Below, piece by piece: positions 16,977-26,470 of a stretch of 64,000 bases of DNA. The first letter of the stretch is position 1. Each line of letters begins with the position of its first letter. Below the pieces are notes generated by a model that saw only the letters and a list, made by a program, of their open reading frames with translations, searched no databases and was not told where the DNA came from. The DNA is taken from contig NZ_CP033460.1 of the NCBI RefSeq assembly GCF_003718735.1, positions 2,542,001 through 2,606,000 of the forward strand. The letters are read 5' to 3'. The stretch comes from Staphylococcus debuckii (GTDB lineage: Bacteria > Bacillota > Bacilli > Staphylococcales > Staphylococcaceae). The translations under genes were made by a program, and so were the position numbers.

Positions 16977-17549
16977 TTAACTGCGGTGATGATGCGTCGT
17001 ATGCTTATCGCTCAAATATTTACGTTTAATCTTATTATAACAATACATAATATTATCTTGCATACCCGGAAAATCGTGATCAATTTTCATCATTAATTGA
17101 TGTGCAATAATATATGCCTCATGATATTGTTTCTTAGAGATTTGTTTCGACTCCAACGCACGTAATAAATCGTCTTCATCAACCAGTTCATATTCCCCAT
17201 TCGGCAATACGATAACGTCTAAACATAAATCGACTGTACGCGCTTTCCCTTTTTGCGTAATATTTTTAATATTAATATCAAAATAATATTCTAACGGATT
17301 TCCATGTTCATCTAGCATCACCGTTATACTGTAGCGTTTTTTATCCGGCACAATCTGCAACCATTGATAATTATCATCAGCCACCACAATGGTTTGGCCG
17401 ACAACATTCACTTTCAGCGGCTCTCTTACTTTTTTCATAGTGATTAATCCAATGATTCCCTTGAATTTATTATTATTCACCTTAACTTCAGTATAATCTC
17501 TCTCGATCAGACGACGCCAGTGACGTTTATCAATGTATTTCACTTTCAT
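16977..17549 (-). CDS. DUF402 domain protein
   Basis: A 190-residue soluble protein of the DUF402 family, some of whose members hydrolyse nucleoside di- or triphosphates (Ntdp); others are associated with RNA binding. The family core is visible in DNYQWLQIVPD, NPLEYYFDINIKN and VDLCLDVIVLPNGEYELVDEDDL around residues 77-150, with acidic residues suited to metal binding. ATG at 17549 is chosen since AAGGAG lies 9 bases upstream; an extended start at 17603 has no ribosome site. A His-rich tail (HTTHHHRS) ends the protein. The gene is alone and ends at a terminator at 16883-16923. Confidence 0.82.
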   Translation of the reverse strand: MKVKYIDKRHWRRLIERDYTEVKVNNNKFKGIIGLITMKKVREPLKVNVVGQTIVVADDNYQWLQIVPDKKRYSITVMLDEHGNPLEYYFDINIKNITQKGKARTVDLCLDVIVLPNGEYELVDEDDLLRALESKQISKKQYHEAYIIAHQLMMKIDHDFPGMQDNIMYCYNKIKRKYLSDKHTTHHHRS

Positions 17550-17699
17550 TGTCACCAACTCCTTGTCATCATTATATAAAACTGAATCATACATGTCACT
17601 CAATGTTTGCTAAACTTAACATTTATACACATTATAATTTCATATTTTAAATAGATAATTAACAAGCAATTACACTGATAGAGCTATACTGACGATGAA

Positions 17700-17798
17700 T
17701 AAAATAAAGCTTGGAACAAGCGCATTTTCTATTCAGATAGCTACTGCCAGTTCAAAGAGCAAGGAGCTGAGACATTATTATGTCCCAGCCCCTTGCTC
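17700..17798. repeat. Interspersed intergenic repeat copy plus terminator hairpin
   Basis: This inverted copy of the element at 13985-14110 shows AAGCTTGGAACAAGC, then the 20-mer complement at 17734-17753. A long hairpin follows (17756-17798): GAGCAAGG..GACAT pairs with ATGTC..CCTTGCTC. It can terminate the cupin gene on the minus strand. Confidence 0.7.
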
Positions 17799-17826
17799 TA
17801 TAAATAACTTGTTGTTAGCTCAGTTG

Positions 17827-18309
17827 TTATACTGTTTTCACTGCATATTTCTTAATAACTTCAGAAAGTGCTGGAAACTGTGTTGTCAGTGTCGGTTGAT
17901 CTAACAACTCGAAATGCTCAAACATAAAGCCTGGCTGACACATACACCCTACTAAAGCGTATCCCGCTTCGCCTTTAATCGAAGAAGCAAAGATTGTACC
18001 TGCCGGAACCACATGATGCAACACATCACCATCAGCAATATTTGCGCCGATATGCACTGTCTCATATTTCCCATCAGGGTATATCATATGCACCGTCAAA
18101 GTTTGGCCTGCATGATAATACCAAATTTCATCAGCATCAATCCGATGAAAATGCGAAATATGTTTGTCAGTTAAGAGAAAGTAGATACTCGTATAGGCTG
18201 CTCTGGAAGCTGTCGTATTTTTATTCTCTCGAATGACTTCTTTGAAAAAACCGCCTTCCGGATGCGGTTCTAACTCTAATAATTGTATCCACTCTTTTGC
18301 TGTATGCAT
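17827..18309 (-). CDS. Cupin domain protein (DUF985)
   Basis: A 160-residue cupin of the DUF985 group. Family members have a double-stranded beta-helix barrel and are predicted to bind a metal or small acid; no reaction is established. Visible hallmarks are LELEPHPEGGFFKE at residues 11-24, SHFHRIDADEIWYYHAG near 52-68 with candidate metal ligands His, His and Glu, and PAGTIFASS near 102-110. It starts one base after the yebC stop codon, so the two form an operon. The ribosome site lies within the end of yebC (GATTTGGACG is weak), consistent with coupling. Confidence 0.85.
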   Translation of the reverse strand: MHTAKEWIQLLELEPHPEGGFFKEVIRENKNTTASRAAYTSIYFLLTDKHISHFHRIDADEIWYYHAGQTLTVHMIYPDGKYETVHIGANIADGDVLHHVVPAGTIFASSIKGEAGYALVGCMCQPGFMFEHFELLDQPTLTTQFPALSEVIKKYAVKTV

Positions 18310-18310
18310 A

Positions 18311-19030
18311 TTATGCGTCCAAATCTACGTTATGATAAACATTTTGTACATCTTCTAAATCTTCTAACGCATCAATCAAGCCTTCAAAAGTTGCTTTGTC
18401 TTCATCAGATAATTGAATGTCATTTTGAGGAAGCATTTCAAATTCAGCAACTTGGAAATCTTCTACCCCATCTTGGCGTAAAGCATCTTGTACTTGTGCG
18501 AACTGATCAGGTTCAGCATAGACAATTGTCAGGTTGCCGTCTTCCACTACATCACGTACATCTAAATCTTGTTCCATCAACACTTCTAGAATTTCATCAG
18601 CTGATTTACCTTCAAAGGCAAAGGTCGCCGTATGATCGAACATATATGCTACTGAACCAGATACACCCATGTTCCCGCCATTTTTACCAAATGCAGCACG
18701 TACATCAGATGCTGTACGGTTCACGTTATTTGTTAAAGCGTCGACGATTAACATAGAACCATTAGGTCCGAATCCTTCGTAACGCAAATTATCATAATTT
18801 TCATCATCTGAGCCCTTAGCTTTATCAATTGCGCGATCAATGATATTTCTAGGTACATTATATGTTTTCGCACGTTCTAATACTAAACGTAAGTTTTGGT
18901 TAGATTCTGGATCCGGTTCTCCTGATTTTGCTGCAACATATATTTCTTTACCGAATTTAGCATAAATACGGCTTGTATTTTTATCTTTTTGGGCTTTTTT
19001 CTCTTTGATGTTATTCCATTTACGTCCCAT
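18311..19030 (-). CDS. YebC/PmpR family protein (translation or transcription regulator)
   Basis: A 239-residue YebC/TACO1-type protein. Members have been described as transcription regulators (PmpR) and, more recently, as factors that help ribosomes through proline stretches. The N-terminal signature [17 protein letters not shown] is at residues 2-18 and the central [20 protein letters not shown] near 83-102 is diagnostic. Length fits the family. A GCGAGATGGAAGT segment upstream of the ATG gives a GAGATGG ribosome site. The cupin gene follows directly. No regulation can be read from sequence. Confidence 0.93.
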   Translation of the reverse strand: MGRKWNNIKEKKAQKDKNTSRIYAKFGKEIYVAAKSGEPDPESNQNLRLVLERAKTYNVPRNIIDRAIDKAKGSDDENYDNLRYEGFGPNGSMLIVDALTNNVNRTASDVRAAFGKNGGNMGVSGSVAYMFDHTATFAFEGKSADEILEVLMEQDLDVRDVVEDGNLTIVYAEPDQFAQVQDALRQDGVEDFQVAEFEMLPQNDIQLSDEDKATFEGLIDALEDLEDVQNVYHNVDLDA

Positions 19031-19154
19031 ACTTCCATCTCGCTTTCGCTCTCATTTTTAACATCAACTATTATACATGATTTTCGCACTAATATATAGT
19101 TTTAACGCACCAAATACTACTTTAGTGGAATTTTTTCTTGAATTTATGCAAAAA

Positions 19155-19188
19155 AGGGAGCGGGACCATATAATGTCCCACTCCCTTC
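19155..19188. terminator. GGGACA/TGTCCC-type terminator downstream of sarX
   Basis: GGGAGCGGGACCAT and ATGTCCCACTCCC pair across a 3-base loop. It lies between yebC and the sarX stop; a T-run follows on the minus strand. Confidence 0.75.
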
Positions 19189-19244
19189 ATCCGTTATTAT
19201 ATCTCTCACTGTATTTCTATAGGAAAGTATAGATGCTTTCCGAG

Positions 19245-19619
19245 CTATTTCTCTAGATATTTGTCAATATCATTGAGCATAGCATTCAGTTTTTCTATGT
19301 TGCTTTCATCCATAAACAAATAAACTTTACGTTCGTCTGTATTAGATCTGACCTTGCTGACACGTTCTTGACTGACTAACTTGCGAATTGAAGCAAGTAC
19401 TTTCGTACGGCTCAATTCAAAGGCATCTGTTGCAATTTTTAAGAATGGCTGCATCAACATTTTTTCTTTGGTGCAATGTTCATGAATACAGTTCAAGACT
19501 ACAAAATCATTCATATTGATTTTGTGTGATGTCTCTATGTAATTCATTAGATCCATATACTTTTTATATTCGTTTAATAAAGACTCTAACTTACTTTTTT
19601 TCAAAGTATACTCCTCCAT
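19245..19619 (-). CDS. sarX: SarA-family regulator SarX
   Basis: A 124-residue winged-helix regulator of the single-domain SarA family. It matches S. aureus SarX as I recall it over the DNA-binding part: LMQPFLKIA near residues 54-63, LSRTKVLASIRKLVSQERVSKV near 72-93 and the wing residues NTDERKVYLF. In S. aureus SarX represses agr; in S. epidermidis it promotes biofilm via ica. TGGAGGAGT precedes the ATG. It lies directly downstream of rbf, 144 bases away, and both read leftward; in S. aureus Rbf is reported to activate sarX, so the adjacency is functionally sensible. Confidence 0.92.
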   Translation of the reverse strand: MEEYTLKKSKLESLLNEYKKYMDLMNYIETSHKINMNDFVVLNCIHEHCTKEKMLMQPFLKIATDAFELSRTKVLASIRKLVSQERVSKVRSNTDERKVYLFMDESNIEKLNAMLNDIDKYLEK

Positions 19620-19763
19620 ATTTTATACAGATATAATACTTTAATTATGGATATTTAAAGCCAGAAAGTCTTTAGTGTTTGCCCATATTCTTTAACCACT
19701 TTTTCCAAGTAGAACAAATTGAATTGTGTAATACTTTTTATTAAATACAGCAATTAATATGAT

Positions 19764-21938
19764 TTATCTTTTCTTTTTATAAAAAGAAAGTAACTGTAGT
19801 GAATTAAAATTGATATTGGTATTCATTGTTCCAACACGGAAATCATGTTCAAAGACATCAAATCTAGGGTGATTCACACTTTTAATCTTTCGTTTTAAAT
19901 ATTCCGACCAATGATAAGTATCTAATAACGGTGGAGATATGATAGTATTCATATTACCATATTTATAGTCAGTAATTTCTCTAGTCACAAGATAATTTTT
20001 TCTTAATTGATTACTTTTGAAACCAATATTGAATTGATACCTATTTTGGTTGGTTAAATACATTTCGTTTTCAATCACACGCCAATCATATAACATAATT
20101 GCAAAGCGTTCTTTATCTTCAGTAATTACATAAGGCTTTTCATTATAAAAATAAAACGTTTCAAAATCAGATAGTTGTTGATAAAGAAAATAAAGCGTCG
20201 TTTTCAAACCATTTTTATCATACAAATATAACGTCTTGCTCTGAGTCTGTTGGACCAAGTTGATACCGATCCCATATAAAGCTCCATAAAACTGCGTAAA
20301 CATATACATCATTAACGGTGTACTATCTAATAAACTTAAATCATCATTTAATAAATTACGATTAGGTAAATTAATAAGAATATACTGTCTTTCATCTAAG
20401 TGCATACGTTTCATGACGGATTTAATTTCAGTAAGTTCTGCTACTTGTTTGATAGGCAGATTATCGTATTCCTTTTCTAAATATGGATAATCTAGTTCAG
20501 CATTATCAATAAAATAATGTGTGAAACTGATTCTCTTCAATCGTGTTTCCATTGCTTTAAATTCTTCTGGCTGATTGAAAAGTTGTGTAATATCAAGATT
20601 AAAATCGATATTAAAATCTAAATCTTGTATTCTTAACATCTGTACGTATATTTCTTTTAATTCCGTATCTTTCAAATTAAACGTTAAAGAAATTTGTGTA
20701 GAATGAGATTTTAATGCTGTACAAATAGGATGCGCTAAAAATCTTTCAGATTTCATTAATCCTTCTTTCATATATTCTATGTCGTGTTGATCTTCCACCA
20801 TGAAAGCTACATTTAAATTATACTGGTAGATGGTATCCAACATTTGAAAGATTTCTTCTATATCTAACTTACGGTAGATTTGTGATATGCTTATTTGTAT
20901 CAACAACATTGCCTCATTATCGAAGTCGATAATAGATTTATTGTGGCAATCGATTAGCATCATTTTTAATTCGCTTACTTCATGTATTTGAATAGCCATC
21001 ACAAATGGGCGCGTTGGAGAGAAACGTGGATTTATCTCATCGATGTAGACCATATTTTCTTCATCATCATTAAAATTGCGTAATGCTTCTACGAGATAAG
21101 CAATATAAGCAGTTTTTCCCTTTTCAGAAAGTGACACTCTAAAGTCTTTGAATAAATAACTTATATTCTTTTGAAATTGAGTTAATTTGCGATATACATT
21201 TGGTGTCATTAAAAGATGCTGTTTAAATTTCTTGGTATAGAGACTTGAATGGCTGAAGCCTACTCTTTCTGCTATATATCCGATCGTATCGTCAGTAGTA
21301 TTCAAATACTCTAAAGATAAACCAATTCGTAACGTTTCAACGTACTTTTTAAATCCTACATTGAAAATTTCATAAAATTTTGCAGATAATGCCGTTTTGG
21401 AAGTGAAAAAAGCTTTCGACATTGAATCAAGTGTTAATTTAGAATCAATATGTTCATGTATATATTCTACAATCTCTCTATATTGATTAGGAATTGCAGG
21501 GGGCATTTGAGAGGTAATGAAGTTTTTGTTTACTGAAGCCTCTTCAACTAATATCGTACAAATTTTTCTGATTTGACGTGAAAGTGCTTCTTCTGTAAGT
21601 GTTTCTTCTAAGTAGCGAACCATTAGACTCGCCATACATTTTTTTATATCGTTTACAGATTGAATAAGTTGAATATTAAACATATAATTATAAAATCTGA
21701 AACCGCTTTCTTTAAACCAATCGCTTGCTATATAAAGAATTATCGTTTTTTCATTCTTCTTTATTTGAAAAATATCGTTGTGATTAATAATATGCAATTG
21801 ATTTGATAAGGTATACGTTTCGGTAAAATGCTGAATTTCTGCAACATTGTCTGCTGGCCACAACAATAAAATACCGTCATAACATCTATTTAGCGGCAAT
21901 GTTTCTGCCGTATATAATTCAATAATATCACTTTTCAT
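19764..21938 (-). CDS. rbf: AraC-family regulator Rbf (biofilm regulator)
   Basis: A large 724-residue AraC-type regulator. The AraC helix-turn-helix pair is unusually placed at about residues 155-260 (DSKLTLDSMSKAFFTSKTAL, then TIGYIAERVGFSHSSLYTKK). The long C-terminal part (to 724) lacks recognisable motifs but keeps the length of S. aureus Rbf (about 716 residues), an activator of biofilm formation through sarX and ica. The genomic setting, next to sarX and two genes from the ssaA-like gene, supports the assignment. A paralogue, Rsp, has a similar layout and is the main alternative. The ATG at 21938 has AAAGGTTAT upstream. Confidence 0.85.
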   Translation of the reverse strand: MKSDIIELYTAETLPLNRCYDGILLLWPADNVAEIQHFTETYTLSNQLHIINHNDIFQIKKNEKTIILYIASDWFKESGFRFYNYMFNIQLIQSVNDIKKCMASLMVRYLEETLTEEALSRQIRKICTILVEEASVNKNFITSQMPPAIPNQYREIVEYIHEHIDSKLTLDSMSKAFFTSKTALSAKFYEIFNVGFKKYVETLRIGLSLEYLNTTDDTIGYIAERVGFSHSSLYTKKFKQHLLMTPNVYRKLTQFQKNISYLFKDFRVSLSEKGKTAYIAYLVEALRNFNDDEENMVYIDEINPRFSPTRPFVMAIQIHEVSELKMMLIDCHNKSIIDFDNEAMLLIQISISQIYRKLDIEEIFQMLDTIYQYNLNVAFMVEDQHDIEYMKEGLMKSERFLAHPICTALKSHSTQISLTFNLKDTELKEIYVQMLRIQDLDFNIDFNLDITQLFNQPEEFKAMETRLKRISFTHYFIDNAELDYPYLEKEYDNLPIKQVAELTEIKSVMKRMHLDERQYILINLPNRNLLNDDLSLLDSTPLMMYMFTQFYGALYGIGINLVQQTQSKTLYLYDKNGLKTTLYFLYQQLSDFETFYFYNEKPYVITEDKERFAIMLYDWRVIENEMYLTNQNRYQFNIGFKSNQLRKNYLVTREITDYKYGNMNTIISPPLLDTYHWSEYLKRKIKSVNHPRFDVFEHDFRVGTMNTNINFNSLQLLSFYKKKR

Positions 21939-22142
21939 AATATAACCTTTAAATAAAATAAGCGCTTCATTTTAAGAAATTAACGCTGTATCTTCATTTT
22001 ATTTCCTCTCCTGTTAAATTATAAAGGATAGTTCATCTCAAATTTAGCACAGCAAAAAAATAAAAACAAATTTTAAATATTAATCCATTTTTTATGTTGC
22101 TTAAAATCACGTAATGCGTGATTGTATAGTATTATTTAAGTC

Positions 22143-22201
22143 TAAAAAAAAGCAGTTGGTGTTTACTTTATTATCTAACCTTTATCGTAATACACCAACT
22201 G
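22143..22201 (-). terminator. Terminator of the BI-1 gene
   Basis: AGTTGGTGT and ACACCAACT pair on a long loop and are followed on the minus strand by eight T. It lies 35 bases past the BI-1 stop. Confidence 0.7.
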
Positions 22202-22235
22202 ATTGTTGCGAAACTTTTATATTATTTTTAAGAAA

Positions 22236-22865
22236 TTAGTCTCTAAAACGGTTTGCGAGACTTAATATATTGATGATGATATTTAATAAGTTCACAAATA
22301 AGTTAAATCCCATCTCGCTTGGCTCGAATTGTCCTCTTTTCAAACGGTTAAAGTCATAAAGCGTGTAGAGTAAAAATAAACCTACAGCTATCACATTGAT
22401 CACGGTATAAAAAATCGGATTATGAATAAAGAAACCGATTAATGAAGCAATAATTAAAGCCACTAATACAACAAATAAGTATTTGCCAATACTCGAAGCG
22501 TCTTGAATAAAGAAATAACCTACAATTCCGAAAGCAATAAATGCTCCGACTGCTAATGCAATATTTTTATAAAACAGGTCAGCACCCAAGTTTTGTAAAT
22601 AAGTTGCAAAAGAAGCGTAAGCCAATAATCCAATAGCAATTGCGTAGATATTGCTTATAATAAAGCCGAATCTACGTGAACGATTAATAAAAAGTGAAAT
22701 TAAGATTAAAACCGTTAAGCCGATTGAAAGCGGTCTGCGCCATTCTAAAGGGAGGTATTGGCCGAAATAAGTGCCGATACCGAATATTATCCAGAAATAC
22801 ATAAAATACAACCATACTTTTGCATATGCATGAGATCTTGTCATGGTGTTTGAGTGTTGTGCCAT
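22236..22865 (-). CDS. Bax inhibitor-1 / YccA family membrane protein
   Basis: A 209-residue multi-helix membrane protein of the BI-1 superfamily, which includes calcium-leak proteins such as Bacillus YetJ. About seven hydrophobic helices are visible after a short polar N-terminus. The last part, LYTLYDFNRLKRGQ near residues 165-178, matches the family's conserved YD(x)NRL-type motif with an acidic residue in a helix. A GGAGGCG ribosome site sits before the ATG. The gene is divergent from the LysM-CHAP gene and ends at its own terminator. Confidence 0.85.
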   Translation of the reverse strand: MAQHSNTMTRSHAYAKVWLYFMYFWIIFGIGTYFGQYLPLEWRRPLSIGLTVLILISLFINRSRRFGFIISNIYAIAIGLLAYASFATYLQNLGADLFYKNIALAVGAFIAFGIVGYFFIQDASSIGKYLFVVLVALIIASLIGFFIHNPIFYTVINVIAVGLFLLYTLYDFNRLKRGQFEPSEMGFNLFVNLLNIIINILSLANRFRD

Positions 22866-23210
22866 ATTTTCGAAGCGCCTCCATTTAAAATAAGAAAAAA
22901 TTAGATTTTGTATAACAATAACACATTTCTTGCATGAATAATATTAATCACATCGGCGTCTTAATATTACAATCATTACGATAACAATTTCACATAATAT
23001 CAGAATATTCTGTTCTAGACAGTCATAACAGGCCTTATAGAATTATTAAAAACACATTGTTATTATTAAATATTATTACAAGAACATGACATTTCCCACA
23101 GAGAAGCATTTTTTTGCTAAGATGTGGAAGTAAAGAAAGAGAAAATTTATCATTACATACAAAGTGATTTTTATAAATATGATAATTTACATTATAAGGA
23201 GGAACTCCCT
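22866..23210. other. 345-bp divergent intergenic region, BI-1 / LysM-CHAP gene
   Basis: AT-rich region with no gene. It must hold both promoters, but no box pair is convincing. I looked for the two-part WalR site usual before staphylococcal wall hydrolase genes and found no full match. AAGGAGGA stands at 23198-23205 before the TTG start at 23211. Confidence 0.4.
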
Positions 23211-24026
23211 TTGAAAAAGTTAGCAGTTACATTTTCAGTTGCAACAGGTGCTGCATTAGCATTAACTCACCAAGATGCAGACGCTTCGACTCAACATACT
23301 GTACAATCCGGTGAATCTCTTTGGTCCATTGCCGATCAATATGGTGTCTCTGTAGACAGTATCAAACAAGATAATAACTTGAGCAACAACATGTTATTCC
23401 CTGGACAAGTTATTACTGTAAATGGAAGCAGCCAACAAGGCACAAATACTAACACGAATGTGGGTTCAACTAACCAAGGCGGTGCTACACATAACGTTCA
23501 AGCTGGAGAATCACTCGGTATTATTGCTGCACAATACGGTACTTCTGCTGAAGCAATCATGCAAGCTAATGGATTGAACGGTTATCTGATCCATCCAGGA
23601 CAATCCCTTACAATTCCTAATGCTGCTGGTGGTCAAGGTGGCGGACAAGGCGGTACACCAACTGCTGTAGAAAATGGGAATTCTCCAACTTTCAATCACC
23701 AAAACTTATACGATTGGGGTCAATGTACATGGCATGTCTTTAATCGTCGTGCCGAAACTGGACAACCTATCAGTACTTATTGGTACAATGCAGAGAACTG
23801 GGCTTCTAATTCTCAAGCAGACGGCTACACTGTTAATAGCCAACCGACACCAGGTTCAATTTTACAATCATATGAAGGTCCAGTAGGCCATGTAGCTTAT
23901 GTGGAACAAGTTAATGGCGACGGCAGTATCTTAGTTTCTGAAATGAACTATGCTACTCCTCCAGGTGTTGTCGGCTATCGTACAATTCCTGCATCAATGG
24001 TTTCTAGCTATAACTATATTCATTAA
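23211..24026 (+). CDS. Secreted LysM-CHAP cell-wall hydrolase (SsaA/Sle1-like)
   Basis: A 271-residue secreted protein, probably a peptidoglycan amidase or endopeptidase. After a signal peptide (KKLAVTFSVATGAALALT) with cleavage near ADA-S, two LysM wall-binding modules occur at about residues 28-72 and 90-134 (TVQSGESLWSIADQYGVS; NVQAGESLGIIAAQYGTS). A Gly/Gln-rich linker leads to a CHAP domain (about 160-271) with catalytic Cys in WGQCTWHVF and His in GPVGHVAYVE. The start is a TTG at 23211, 5 bases after AAGGAGGA; an upstream in-frame ATG lacks a ribosome site and would bury the signal peptide. A perfect terminator follows. Confidence 0.92.
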   Translation: MKKLAVTFSVATGAALALTHQDADASTQHTVQSGESLWSIADQYGVSVDSIKQDNNLSNNMLFPGQVITVNGSSQQGTNTNTNVGSTNQGGATHNVQAGESLGIIAAQYGTSAEAIMQANGLNGYLIHPGQSLTIPNAAGGQGGGQGGTPTAVENGNSPTFNHQNLYDWGQCTWHVFNRRAETGQPISTYWYNAENWASNSQADGYTVNSQPTPGSILQSYEGPVGHVAYVEQVNGDGSILVSEMNYATPPGVVGYRTIPASMVSSYNYIH

Positions 24027-24045
24027 TGTAAATAAATGTTTAAAC

Positions 24046-24094
24046 AAAAAAGCTTCTTTCTGCCATATTGTTTGGTAAAGAAAGAAGCTTTTTT
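24046..24094 (+). terminator. Terminator of the LysM-CHAP gene
   Basis: AAAAAAGCTTCTTTCT pairs perfectly with AGAAAGAAGCTTTTTT, a 16-bp stem with a 17-base loop, 20 bases past the stop. Confidence 0.92.
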
Positions 24095-24222
24095 GGTCTT
24101 TTTAATTTTAGATGGTGGTTATGCCGCTCCCTACCTCTGCTATGTCCATTGACACATTTTTTATACAAATTACTACTGTACATAAAGTATGTATATTAAA
24201 TTCTAAGAGCGACGATATAGAG

Positions 24223-24280
24223 AAAGAGATTTGGACAAAATTATGTCCAAATCCCTCTTTTTGAACTAGCAGTAGTTATC
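24223..24280. terminator. Terminator hairpin and repeat fragment before the pit gene end
   Basis: AAAGAGATTTGGACA and TGTCCAAATC..CTCTTT pair (24223-24260). The following gaactagcagtagttatc (24263-24280) is a diverged copy of the 20-mer found at 14091 and 17734. The rest of the 311-bp gap between the LysM-CHAP and pit genes shows nothing recognisable. Confidence 0.65.
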
Positions 24281-24337
24281 CGAGTAGGACAACGAAATAT
24301 TTTTCAGTAATGTTATGTCTGTCCAACTCCAAATCCA

Positions 24338-25345
24338 CTATATAAAGATGTGCATAATCCAATACACAATCGCTGCGACAATGGCAGAAATCGGTAAAGT
24401 AATTACCCAAGTTACAATCATACGTTGTGCAGTACTCCATTTAACACCTTTAGCACGGTTAGAAGCACCTACACCAAGAATTGATGAAGATACAACGTGT
24501 GTTGTAGATAATGGGAAATGTAATGATGATGCTACAAAGATTGTTAAAGCTGATGATAAGTCAGCAGCTGCACCGTTAGCCGGACGAATTTTCATGATGT
24601 TGCCGCCGACTGTTTTAATAATTTTCCAACCACCAATTGCAGTACCAAGACCCATAGCAGTTGCACAGGCCATTTTAACCCATAATGCTGGTTCTACGTT
24701 ACTACCATCTTGTAAATTAGCTACGATTAAAGCTAATGTGATAATACCCATAGATTTCTGAGCATCGTTGGTACCATGTGAGAATGATTGCAATGCCGCT
24801 GTAAAAATCTGGAATATTCTAAAGTTGCGATTTGTTTTCGTTAAATTAGCATTTTTAAAGAACACTTTAATAATTGAATACATAATAAAACCAACACAAA
24901 ATGCAACTAAAGGTGACACAATCAATACGATAATGATTTTAGTGAAACCTTGGAAGTGCAATACTGTAAATGATCCTTGAGAAGCGACAGCCGCCCCTGC
25001 GATTGCACCAATCAATGCATGTGATGATGAACTTGGAATACCGAAAAACCAAGTTAATAAGTTCCAAAAAATGGCAGCGAAAATGGCTGCAAGTACAACA
25101 ACAAGTCCATTTTGTAATTTAAATGGATCTACGATGTCTTTAGTAATTGTTCCAGCTACACCTGTAAATGTTAACGCACCGATAAAGTTCATAACGGCGG
25201 CGAGTAAAATTGCGCGACGAGGAGTCAGCGCTCTAGTTGACACTGCAGTGGCTACCGCATTGGCTGTATCATGGAAACCATTAATAAAGTCAAATATCAA
25301 TGAAAAAATGACGATAGCTACAGTGATAATTAAAACATAGTCCAT
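24338..25345 (-). CDS. Low-affinity inorganic phosphate transporter (Pit family)
   Basis: A 335-residue PiT transporter that imports metal-phosphate with protons. Both copies of the family signature are present: FDFINGFHDTANAVATAVST at residues 18-37 and FSHGTNDAQKSMGI near 195-208. GIPSSSSHALIGA near 101-113 and FPLSTTHVVSSSILG near 280-294 are the matching inverted repeats. The gene follows a DUF47 gene by 13 bases, the standard pit pairing. Ribosome site AAGGAG precedes the ATG. No Pho box was identified. Confidence 0.93.
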   Translation of the reverse strand: MDYVLIITVAIVIFSLIFDFINGFHDTANAVATAVSTRALTPRRAILLAAVMNFIGALTFTGVAGTITKDIVDPFKLQNGLVVVLAAIFAAIFWNLLTWFFGIPSSSSHALIGAIAGAAVASQGSFTVLHFQGFTKIIIVLIVSPLVAFCVGFIMYSIIKVFFKNANLTKTNRNFRIFQIFTAALQSFSHGTNDAQKSMGIITLALIVANLQDGSNVEPALWVKMACATAMGLGTAIGGWKIIKTVGGNIMKIRPANGAAADLSSALTIFVASSLHFPLSTTHVVSSSILGVGASNRAKGVKWSTAQRMIVTWVITLPISAIVAAIVYWIMHIFI

Positions 25346-25358
25346 AGTTTATAACTCC

Positions 25359-25976
25359 TTAGCTATTTTTCATGATAATTGTTTCGAAATTGTTTGCTAC
25401 AGCTTGGCACTTATCTGCAACATCTTCTAGACCTTCATATATATCTTTAATTTTAATTAATGTAATTGGATCTGTTTCGCTGTTGAAGATATGTTTAATA
25501 GATTGTCTTAAAATACCATCACAGTTTGTTTCAAATTCTTTAATATTGATAGAATGAATACGCATGTGCGAAAGTTTCTTTTCTACTAATAAACCAATTG
25601 CTAATTTCATTTCAGCTACAGCTTTTTGAATGTTTTCTACAAATTCAGCCATATACTCATCTGAATACTCAATCGAATACATTTCAAACATTGCTGATGT
25701 TTCCTCCATGGCATCTAACACGTCATCGATAGCGTTACATAAAGATAGAATATCTTCACGTTCGATTGGGGTAATAAAAGTTTGGTTTAAATCTGAAATC
25801 ACTTGGTGCATCAATTCATCACCATGCGATTCATAAGTTTTAATGTTATCAGAATAAGCTTTTAAATCTAGGTGAGTATTGAAGTCCATTTTTCCGAACT
25901 CAATAGCAGCACGGTCTAGATTGAACACCATTTCCTCTAACTTAACCATAAACTTATCCTTTTTCTTATTAAACAT
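25359..25976 (-). CDS. DUF47 / PhoU-like Pit accessory protein
   Basis: A 205-residue all-helical cytosolic protein of the DUF47 (PhoU-related) family, thought to regulate the partner Pit transporter. Typical acidic helices with ESHGDELMHQ near residues 46-55 and CNAIDDVLDAMEETSAMFEMY near 79-99 match the metal-binding PhoU repeats. ATG at 25976 is chosen because GGAGG lies 7 bases before it; an ATG eight codons upstream does not have one. It is the first gene of the two-gene pit operon. Confidence 0.9.
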   Translation of the reverse strand: MFNKKKDKFMVKLEEMVFNLDRAAIEFGKMDFNTHLDLKAYSDNIKTYESHGDELMHQVISDLNQTFITPIEREDILSLCNAIDDVLDAMEETSAMFEMYSIEYSDEYMAEFVENIQKAVAEMKLAIGLLVEKKLSHMRIHSINIKEFETNCDGILRQSIKHIFNSETDPITLIKIKDIYEGLEDVADKCQAVANNFETIIMKNS

Positions 25977-26430
25977 TGAAAAATCCTCCATTTTCAGCAA
26001 TTGCTTCCAATCACATTTCGTAGTTTAAAAATTCATTTTCTGTTATTCTTCAAAAACTTCTAATAAATAGTTTAAAATTCTGTCATATACCCGTGCATGC
26101 GAGCAATAAACTAAATTTACCTTCCTAAAAAGAAAATAGCACAAAATTTACATCTCTACAATTATATTTACACAATCTTAACAATTGAGACATATGTTTT
26201 ACATTTTCCATCATCTCCCTATTTTCAAGAGGAATAAGACAAGCATAATATTGTGCTTTGTCCCTCCCCAGCAAAGTTGACTAGAAGAGGAAAAAGCTTG
26301 CAACAAGCATATTTTCTCTTCAGAAAGTGAAGTATTTACCTCTATCAAAATCTATTAACCACTTCTATATAGAAGATAATGGTCTCTATAGTGCTATATC
26401 CTAGCCAAGTACATTTCACACATTAAAAAT
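25977..26430. other. Intergenic region between the pit operon and vraG terminator
   Basis: AT-rich with no gene. A hairpin-forming segment at 26283-26330 (AGAAGAG..GCTTGCAACAAGC..CTCTTC) is a diverged copy of the interspersed repeat at 17711-17735 (GCTTGGAACAAGC). The pit promoter should lie near 26000-26150 but no clear boxes were found. Confidence 0.45.
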
Positions 26431-26463
26431 ACGCTAAGAGAACAAAAAGCGTTCTCCTAGCGT
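26431..26463 (-). terminator. Terminator of vraG
   Basis: ACGCTA-GAGAAC pairs with GTTCTC-TAGCGT, one mismatch, 8-base loop; ATTTTT follows on the minus strand. Confidence 0.8.
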
Positions 26464-26470
26464 TTTAATT

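Noticed and set aside
22866..23210. WalR site before the LysM-CHAP gene
   Set aside because: Only a half-match to the two-part TGTWAH motif was found; not enough to call.
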